Shown piece by piece: positions 56,463 through 64,000 of a stretch of DNA of 64,000 nucleotides; the stretch's first letter is position 1, and each line of letters starts with the position of its first letter. This stretch comes from Pseudomonas sp. MM223. GTDB lineage: Bacteria > Pseudomonadota > Gammaproteobacteria > Pseudomonadales > Pseudomonadaceae. The notes below the pieces were generated by a model that had not been told where the DNA came from, made no database searches, and worked only from the letters and a program-made list of their open reading frames with translations. The stretch is from NCBI GenBank assembly GCA_947090765.1, contig OX352322.1, positions 6,255,001 through 6,319,000 on the forward strand, in the 5' to 3' direction. Position numbers and translations under genes: made by a program.

Positions 56463-56580
56463 CTGTGGGAGCGGCCTTGTGTCGCGAAAGGGCCGCAGAG
56501 CGGCCCCAGGATTTCCGCTGCGCAGCTTAAATTGTGGGGCTGCTACGCAGCCCTTTCGCGACACAAGGCCGCTCCCACAA
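56463..56580. repeat. Inverted REP pair, TGTGGGAGCGGCCTTGTGTCGCG variant
   Basis: TGTGGGAGCGGCCTTGTGTC and its inverted copy at the right edge (GACACAAGGCCGCTCCCACA), with cap hairpins GGGCCGCAGAGCGGCCCC and GGGGCTGCTACGCAGCCC. The head is TGTGGGAGC rather than TGTAGGAGC. It lies between glgP and fbp. Confidence 0.85.
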
Positions 56581-56596
56581 TGACCGCGCTCGCTTG

Positions 56597-59047
<2,451 letters not shown>

Positions 59048-59231
59048 GCGGCATCCTCTGGCAAGTTGACGAAAGCGGAGGGAGATTGATGAGACTAGAC
59101 CCTTCGACAGGGAGTGACAGTTACTGTTCGCAGTTTTCATGCCCACTCTGCGATTCCGGCAAAAGGTTGTTCATAAATTGAACAATTCCGGTATGATCGC
59201 GCGCCCCAAGACCGTGATCCACCCTATAAAG

Positions 59232-59636
59232 ATGAAAACAACCCTGATCGCCGCCGCCGAAGTCGACCGCCTGGAGACTTGGCAGCGCTACACCAGCAAC
59301 ATGTGCCACGGCTGCCATTCGACCTGCTGTACCCTGCCAGTGGAGGTGAAGATCAAGGATCTGATCCGTATCGGCGTGGTAGACGAGTTCGAAAAAGACG
59401 AACCGCCAAAAAACGTGGCCAAACGCCTGCAGAAGGAAGGCATCATCGAGCGCTTCAACCAGAAGTCGGGCATCTTCACCCTGACCCGGATGAGCAACGA
59501 TGACTGCATGTATCTGGATCGTAAGAGCCGGCTGTGCACCATTTATGACAAGCGCCCGGATACCTGCCGCAACCACCCCAAGGTCGGGCCACGGCCGGGG
59601 TATTGCGCCTATAAGCCCAAGGTGGTTGGGCGCTGA
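59232..59636 (+). CDS. YkgJ family cysteine-cluster protein
   Basis: A 134-residue cytosolic protein of the UPF0153/YkgJ family. It contains the CxxCxxxCC cluster CHGCHSTCC (Cys25, 28, 32, 33) and later cysteines in NDDCMYLDRKSRLCTIY and RPDTCRNHP, a pattern proposed to bind zinc or an iron-sulfur cluster. The substrate is unknown. ATG 59232 is the second in-frame start and fits the family's N-terminus (MKTTLIAAAEVDRLETW); 59139 would add an unconserved 31 residues. It is transcribed divergently from glgP and converges on typA with a strong terminator between. Confidence 0.85.
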   Translation: MKTTLIAAAEVDRLETWQRYTSNMCHGCHSTCCTLPVEVKIKDLIRIGVVDEFEKDEPPKNVAKRLQKEGIIERFNQKSGIFTLTRMSNDDCMYLDRKSRLCTIYDKRPDTCRNHPKVGPRPGYCAYKPKVVGR

Positions 59637-59684
59637 TCTTTAGCCTGTACCCGCGAAGAGGCCAGCGCAAATACTGAAGGCATA

Positions 59685-59720
59685 AAAAAACGCCCCCGGC
59701 CTTTCGACCGGGGGCGTTTT
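59685..59720. terminator. Strong bidirectional intrinsic terminator
   Basis: AAAAAAACGCCCCCGG pairs with CCGGGGGCGTTTT around an 8-nt loop, with A- and T-runs on both sides. It lies between the convergent YkgJ-family gene and typA and should stop both transcripts. Confidence 0.92.
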
Positions 59721-59738
59721 CATTCAGCCAACGCTAAC

Positions 59739-61562
59739 TTAGCTGTTTTTGGCTTTCTTGGCAGCGCGGGTACGCTCGCTTTCGTCCAGGATCTTCTTGC
59801 GAAGACGGATGGACTTCGGCGTTACTTCGCACTGCTCGTCTTCCTGGATGTATTCCAGAGCCTGTTCCAGGGTGAAGCGAACTGGCGGAACCAGGGCGAT
59901 GACTTCGTCTTTACCCGAAGCACGCATGTTGTCGAGCTTCTTGCCCTTGGTAGGGTTGACGCCCAGGTCGTTGTCGCGGCTGTTCTGGCCGATGATCTGA
60001 CCGTTGTAGATCTCCTGGCCGTGCTCGACAAACAGCTTGCCGCGCGCCTGCAGGGTTTCCAGCGAGTAGGTCAGCGCCTTGCCGGTTTCGACCGAAACCA
60101 GTACGCCGTTCTGACGGCCGGACATGTGGCCGGACTTCACAGCGTCGTAGCGATCAAAGATCGAAGTCAGGATGCCTGCACCGTTGGTCAGGGTCAGGAA
60201 CTGGTTACGGAAACCGATCAGACCACGCGCCGGGATGTTGTATTCCAGGCGTACACGGCCCTTGCCATCCGGAACCATGTTGGTCAGGTCGCCTTTACGC
60301 AGACCCATTTCTTCCATGACCTTGCCCTGCGATTCTTCAGGGATGTCGATGGTGACGTTTTCGAACGGCTCTTGCTTGACGCCGTCTACTTCGCGAATGA
60401 TTACTTCCGGACGGCCCAGGGCCAGCTCGAAGCCTTCGCGACGCATGGTTTCGATCAGTACCGAGAGGTGCAGCTCGCCACGGCCCGAGACCTTGAACTT
60501 GTCTGGGGAGTCGGTTTCTTCAACGCGCAGGGCAACGTTGTACAGCAGCTCTTTGTCCAGACGGTCCTTGATGTTACGGCTGGTGACAAACTTGCCTTCC
60601 TTGCCGCAGAACGGCGAGTCGTTGACCTGGAAGGTCATCGAAACGGTAGGCTCGTCAACGGTCAGCGGCTTCATCGCCTCAACGGCAGTCGGGTCGCACA
60701 AGGTGTCGGAGATGAACAGCTCGTCGAAACCGCTGATGCAGACGATGTCGCCAGCCTGGGCTTCTTCGACGTCCACGCGGTGCAGACCGTGGTGGCCCAT
60801 CAGCTTGAGGATACGACCGTTACGCTTCTTGCCGTCGGCGTCGATGGCGACAACCGGGGTGTTCGGCTTGACGCGACCACGGGCAATACGGCCAACGCCG
60901 ATTACACCCAGGAAGCTGTTGTAGTCCAGTGCGGAAATCTGCATCTGGAACGGGCCGTCACGGTCAACAGCTGGCGCTGGAACGTGGTCGACGACAGCCT
61001 GGTACAGGGCAGTCATGTCTTCGCCCATTTCGGTGTGGTCCAGGCCGGCAATGCCGTTCAGGGCCGAGGCGTAGACAACTTTGAAGTCCAGCTGCTCGTC
61101 GGTAGCGCCGAGGTTGTCGAACAGGTCGAAGATCTGGTCCAGAACCCAGTCAGGACGCGCGCCCGGGCGGTCAACCTTGTTGATAACAACGATTGGCTTC
61201 AGGCCGGCTTCGAAGGCCTTCTTGGTCACGAAGCGGGTTTGCGGCATAGGGCCGTCCTGGGCGTCGACCAGCAGCAGCACGGAGTCGACCATCGACATTA
61301 CACGCTCAACCTCGCCACCGAAGTCGGCGTGGCCGGGGGTGTCGACGATGTTGATGTGGTAGCCGTTCCAGTTGATGGCGGTGTTTTTCGCCAGAATGGT
61401 AATACCGCGCTCTTTTTCCTGATCGTTGGAGTCCATGACGCGCTCGTCGTTGAGCTCGTTACGCTCCAGAGTGCCGGACTGACGCAGGAGTTTGTCGACC
61501 AGGGTGGTTTTACCATGGTCAACGTGGGCGATGATGGCGATGTTACGCAGATTTTCGATCAC
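59739..61562 (-). CDS. typA: Translational GTPase TypA/BipA
   Basis: Ribosome-associated GTPase involved in 50S assembly and stress adaptation. The 607-residue product has G1 AHVDHGKTT at residues 12-20, the switch region ERGITI, G3 DTPGHADF, G4 VINKVD, elongation-factor domain II, EF-G-like domains III and V and the BipA-specific C-terminal domain. The start is GTG at 61562 ([15 protein letters not shown]). It is downstream of thiI on the same strand with 128 bp between, and ends at the strong terminator. Confidence 0.97.
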   Translation of the reverse strand: MIENLRNIAIIAHVDHGKTTLVDKLLRQSGTLERNELNDERVMDSNDQEKERGITILAKNTAINWNGYHINIVDTPGHADFGGEVERVMSMVDSVLLLVDAQDGPMPQTRFVTKKAFEAGLKPIVVINKVDRPGARPDWVLDQIFDLFDNLGATDEQLDFKVVYASALNGIAGLDHTEMGEDMTALYQAVVDHVPAPAVDRDGPFQMQISALDYNSFLGVIGVGRIARGRVKPNTPVVAIDADGKKRNGRILKLMGHHGLHRVDVEEAQAGDIVCISGFDELFISDTLCDPTAVEAMKPLTVDEPTVSMTFQVNDSPFCGKEGKFVTSRNIKDRLDKELLYNVALRVEETDSPDKFKVSGRGELHLSVLIETMRREGFELALGRPEVIIREVDGVKQEPFENVTIDIPEESQGKVMEEMGLRKGDLTNMVPDGKGRVRLEYNIPARGLIGFRNQFLTLTNGAGILTSIFDRYDAVKSGHMSGRQNGVLVSVETGKALTYSLETLQARGKLFVEHGQEIYNGQIIGQNSRDNDLGVNPTKGKKLDNMRASGKDEVIALVPPVRFTLEQALEYIQEDEQCEVTPKSIRLRKKILDESERTRAAKKAKNS

Positions 61563-61690
61563 AAGTGTATCTCGATCAGAGGATTCGGTTGCCGCCCAGT
61601 GTAGGCGGCCAATATGTACTGTTTAAGGCTCAGCGGGCCCGGCGGTCGGGAGGGCGATGGCGGATACTGCCGCCATACAGCCCCGGCGTC

Positions 61691-63145
61691 TTATGTCGGA
61701 CGATAAACACGCACATTGGCATGTCCCTCACTGAGCAGATGGTGTGCGTGCAAACGGCTCATCACACCCTTGTCGCAATACAGCAAGTACTGGCGCGTCG
61801 GGTCCAGGTGCTTGAACTTGCTGTTGATGGCATAGAACGGCATGGCCTGGACTTCGATACCTTCCAGCACCAGAGGTTCGTCTTCCTGGGCATCGGGGTG
61901 ACGAATGTCGATGACGATCTGGCCCGACAGCGCCTCGGTCACTTCCTCGATTTCGACATCTTTGCCCAGCTCGTCGATCACATGGTCGATAGAGATCAGC
62001 TTGGCGCGCTCCAGGGCGCGCTCCAGCACGGCCATGTCGAACTGTTTCTCTTCATGCTCCATGCGGTGGCGCTTGGCGTGAGTGGTCGGGTTTACCGAAA
62101 TCACGCCGCAGTATTCTGGCATGTGCTTGGCGAAATCGGCGGTGCCGATTTCGGTGGCCTGGTCGATGATGTCCTGCTTGTGGCTGGCCAGCAACGGGCG
62201 CAGCACCAGCTTGTCGGTGGCCGAGTCGATGATCGACAGGTTCGGCAGGGTCTGGCTGGACACCTGGGAAATGGCCTCGCCAGTCACCAGGGCATCGATC
62301 TCCAGGCGGTCAGCCATGTGGGCGGCACCGCGCAGCATCATGCGCTTGAGGGTCACGCCCATGTAGCTGTTGTCGACCTTGTTGAGGATCTCGCCGACCA
62401 CTTCTTCGAACGGCACGCTGATGAACAGCACGCGCTGGCTGCTGCCGTACTTCTTCCACAGGTAGTGAGCCACTTCCATCACGCCCAGCTCGTGGGCACG
62501 GCCGCCGAGGTTGAAGAAGCAGAAGTGGGTCATCAGGCCACGGCGCATCATCTGGTAGGCCGCCACGGTGGAATCGAAACCACCGGACATCAGTACCAGG
62601 GTCTGCTCCAGGGCGCCCAGCGGGTAGCCGCCGATGCCCTGGTGCTGGTTGTGGATCACGTACAGGCGCTGATTGCGGATTTCGATGCGCACCAGCACTT
62701 CTGGCTTCTTCAGCTCGATACCGGCGGCGCCACACTGCTGGCGCAGCTGGCTGCCGACGTAACGGTCGACGTCCATCGAAGTGAAGTCATGGTGGCCACC
62801 ACGCTTGCAGCGCACGGCGAAGTGCTTGCCGGCCAGCAAATGGCCGAAGTGGTGCTTGCACTTGGCAACGATGTCGTCGAAGTCACCCAGCGGGTATTCC
62901 TCGACCTGCAGGAAATGGGTGATACCCGGCGTACAGGTGAGGCGTTCGATCATCTCGCGCTGGACTTTTTCGTCTTCGACGCGGGTGACCACTTCGAGGT
63001 TATCCCAGACACCATCGACCGCGAGCTCTGGATCGAGGTCCTTGAGCACGTTGCGGATGTTCTTGGCGAGCTGGCGGATGAAACGCTTGCGCACCGGCCG
63101 GCTCTTGATGGTGATTTCTGGGAAGACTTTGACGATAAGTTTCAT
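61691..63145 (-). CDS. thiI: tRNA 4-thiouridine synthase / thiamine sulfurtransferase ThiI
   Basis: Makes s4U8 in tRNA and contributes sulfur for the thiamine thiazole ring. The 484-residue product has an NFLD-THUMP N-terminal half (about 1-165), PP-loop ATP-pyrophosphatase motif [11 protein letters not shown] near residue 186, and a C-terminal rhodanese domain with the persulfide Cys in [14 protein letters not shown] near residue 456. The rhodanese extension, missing in many Gram-positive ThiI, indicates the enteric-type enzyme. It is divergent from glnA. Confidence 0.97.
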   Translation of the reverse strand: MKLIVKVFPEITIKSRPVRKRFIRQLAKNIRNVLKDLDPELAVDGVWDNLEVVTRVEDEKVQREMIERLTCTPGITHFLQVEEYPLGDFDDIVAKCKHHFGHLLAGKHFAVRCKRGGHHDFTSMDVDRYVGSQLRQQCGAAGIELKKPEVLVRIEIRNQRLYVIHNQHQGIGGYPLGALEQTLVLMSGGFDSTVAAYQMMRRGLMTHFCFFNLGGRAHELGVMEVAHYLWKKYGSSQRVLFISVPFEEVVGEILNKVDNSYMGVTLKRMMLRGAAHMADRLEIDALVTGEAISQVSSQTLPNLSIIDSATDKLVLRPLLASHKQDIIDQATEIGTADFAKHMPEYCGVISVNPTTHAKRHRMEHEEKQFDMAVLERALERAKLISIDHVIDELGKDVEIEEVTEALSGQIVIDIRHPDAQEDEPLVLEGIEVQAMPFYAINSKFKHLDPTRQYLLYCDKGVMSRLHAHHLLSEGHANVRVYRPT

Positions 63146-63256
63146 TGGTTAACAGCGCGCGCAGGGCCTGCCGAAAATGAGGGGCGCGAATTATATCGGA
63201 AATTGCTCAGGATTTGACCAACTTTTGTACAGAAGGTCGGATTTATATTGCCTGCT

Positions 63257-63353
63257 CCGGCCTCATCGCCGGTAAGCCAGCTCCCACAGGCCATCCACAG
63301 GCCGCAAGACTTGCACCCTACCTGTGGGCGCTGGCTTGCCGGCGATGAGGCCC
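63257..63353. repeat. Inverted REP pair, CTGGCTTGCCGGCGA type
   Basis: CATCGCCGGTAAGCCAGCTC on the left and CGCTGGCTTGCCGGCGATGA on the right, same family as 2161-2277, with GGCCT ends. It occupies part of the thiI-glnA gap, just upstream of the NtrC sites. Confidence 0.8.
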
Positions 63354-63379
63354 TCAAAGAATGCACAATAGCGCGCCAG

Positions 63380-63396
63380 TGCACACTATTGGTGCA
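63380..63396. promoter_or_regulatory. NtrC-binding site, distal
   Basis: TGCACACTATTGGTGCA fits the 17-bp NtrC consensus (TGCACY-N5-GGTGCA) almost exactly. Its centre is at about -139 relative to the expected glnA start near 63527. Confidence 0.75.
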
Positions 63397-63410
63397 TCTC
63401 TAACAAAAAC

Positions 63411-63427
63411 CGCATCTTAAGGGTGCA
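63411..63427. promoter_or_regulatory. NtrC-binding site, proximal
   Basis: CGCATCTTAAGGGTGCA keeps the GGTGCA half and most of the other. It is centred 31 bp (three helical turns) from the distal site, at about -108, so two NtrC dimers would lie on the same face of the DNA. Confidence 0.65.
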
Positions 63428-63500
63428 TTTTTCCCCGCCAACCCGCCGCCAAATGCCCGCAAACGCCTTCTTTTATCCTGCCCTCGCCATTTTCGGGCAC

Positions 63501-63516
63501 TGGCATGCAATTTGCT
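63501..63516 (+). promoter_or_regulatory. Sigma-54 promoter of glnA
   Basis: TGGCATG-CAAT-TTGCT matches TGGCACG-N4-TTGCT with one difference and keeps GG-N10-GC. Transcription should start near 63527, leaving about 90 bp of leader before the glnA ATG. Together with the two NtrC sites it predicts nitrogen-limited activation. Confidence 0.85.
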
Positions 63517-63615
63517 CCCTTGTGAGGCAGGTAAGCTTGGCCGACTATCCGCGCCCGGCAACACCCTTTTTCCAGGGCAGCGGCCCACCGCGCTCTAGAC
63601 CATCCGGAGGACAAC

Positions 63616-64000
63616 ATGTCGAAGTCGGTTCAACTCATCAAAGATCATGACGTCAAGTGGATTGATCTGCGTTTCACGGACACCAAAGGCATTCAGCACC
63701 ACGTGACCATGCCGTCGCGTGATGCGCTGGACGAAGACTTCTTCGAAGTCGGCAAGATGTTCGACGGTTCCTCCATCGCTGGCTGGAAAGGCATCGAAGC
63801 TTCCGACATGATCCTGATGCCGGTTGACGACACTGCCGTACTGGACCCGTTCACCGAAGAACCTACCCTGATCATCACCTGCGACATCGTCGACCCGTCG
63901 AGCATGCAGGGCTACGATCGCGACCCACGTGCGATCGCCAAGCGCGCCGAAGAGTACCTGAAGAGCACCGGTATCGGTGACACCGTATTCGCAGGCCCGG
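63616..64000 (+). CDS. glnA: Glutamine synthetase type I, partial (runs off window)
   Basis: Ammonia-assimilating enzyme, glutamate plus NH3 plus ATP to glutamine. Only the first 128 codons are inside the window. The N-terminus ([20 protein letters not shown]) and the glutamine synthetase signature [17 protein letters not shown] at residues 48-64 are present, so the assignment is secure; catalytic and adenylylation residues lie beyond the edge. GGAGGACAAC upstream of the ATG at 63616 is a strong ribosome-binding site. Confidence 0.97.
   Translation, partial: MSKSVQLIKDHDVKWIDLRFTDTKGIQHHVTMPSRDALDEDFFEVGKMFDGSSIAGWKGIEASDMILMPVDDTAVLDPFTEEPTLIITCDIVDPSSMQGYDRDPRAIAKRAEEYLKSTGIGDTVFAGP

Noticed and set aside
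61657..61676. ATGGCGG/CCGCCAT hairpin between typA and thiI as terminator
   Set aside because: A 7-bp stem without a T tract in either direction; thiI and typA could be co-transcribed.
61565..63217. 550-codon open frame opposite thiI, and similar ones opposite typA, opgG, fbp and pyrB
   Set aside because: All are antisense frames kept open by GC-rich codon use; none has a ribosome-binding site or family features.
63423..63650. 75-codon open frame upstream of glnA
   Set aside because: It overlaps the sigma-54 promoter and the glnA start, so it is leader/promoter DNA.

Overview
The window comes from a high-GC gammaproteobacterium of the Pseudomonas putida group. The evidence is the gene order (gshB-tonB-algH-ruvX-pyrRBC', hslVU, the pha cluster, ubiEJB, hisIE, tatABC, an McpQ-like receptor, opgGH, the hut cluster, fbp, glgP, typA, thiI, glnA), near-identity to remembered P. 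putida proteins, and dense Pseudomonas-type REP palindromes. It is almost entirely chromosomal backbone; I found no rRNA, tRNA, CRISPR, phage or insertion sequence.

Region by region: 0.2-6.2 kb holds glutathione synthesis, TonB and the pyrimidine operon, including a dihydroorotase homologue without its metal-binding HxH. 6.3-8.9 kb holds HslVU behind a clear sigma-32 promoter, then a DUF971 gene. 9.1-15.5 kb is the medium-chain-length polyhydroxyalkanoate (PHA) cluster phaC1-phaZ-phaC2-phaD with convergent phaI-phaF; phaC1 and phaF each carry a one-base insertion, and the one in phaC1 fuses it in frame to phaZ. 15.6-20.3 kb is a 1563-residue DUF6543 (dermonecrotic-toxin-like) gene. 20.4-26.9 kb holds a small PHA-system protein, ubiquinone, histidine and Tat genes, and rsmE. 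27-36 kb holds an McpQ-like chemoreceptor, a polar amino-acid ABC transporter and opgGH. 36.4-37.8 kb holds dtd and pip. 37.9-43.4 kb is a second DUF6543 gene with leucine-rich repeats and a C-terminal NEL-type E3 ubiquitin-ligase domain, broken by a one-base deletion at a G tract. 43.5-53.4 kb is the complete five-step histidine-utilisation cluster. 53.5-64 kb holds two lipoproteins, DUF924, fbp, glgP, a cysteine-cluster protein, typA, thiI and the start of glnA.

Regulation can be read directly in several places: sigma-32 at hslVU, sigma-54-like boxes at phaC1, sigma-54 plus paired NtrC sites at glnA, two HutC operators, and A-rich Hfq/Crc-type motifs at phaC1, hutU, hutT and hutF. Both DUF6543 genes have a perfect hairpin that buries the putative ribosome-binding site and ends exactly 6 nt before the ATG.

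The most notable items are the PhaC1-PhaZ fusion frame, the NEL effector with an intact catalytic CxD but a G-tract frameshift, the matched leader hairpins, and the REP families with compensatory base changes. The three one-base indels need read-level confirmation before any biological reading.
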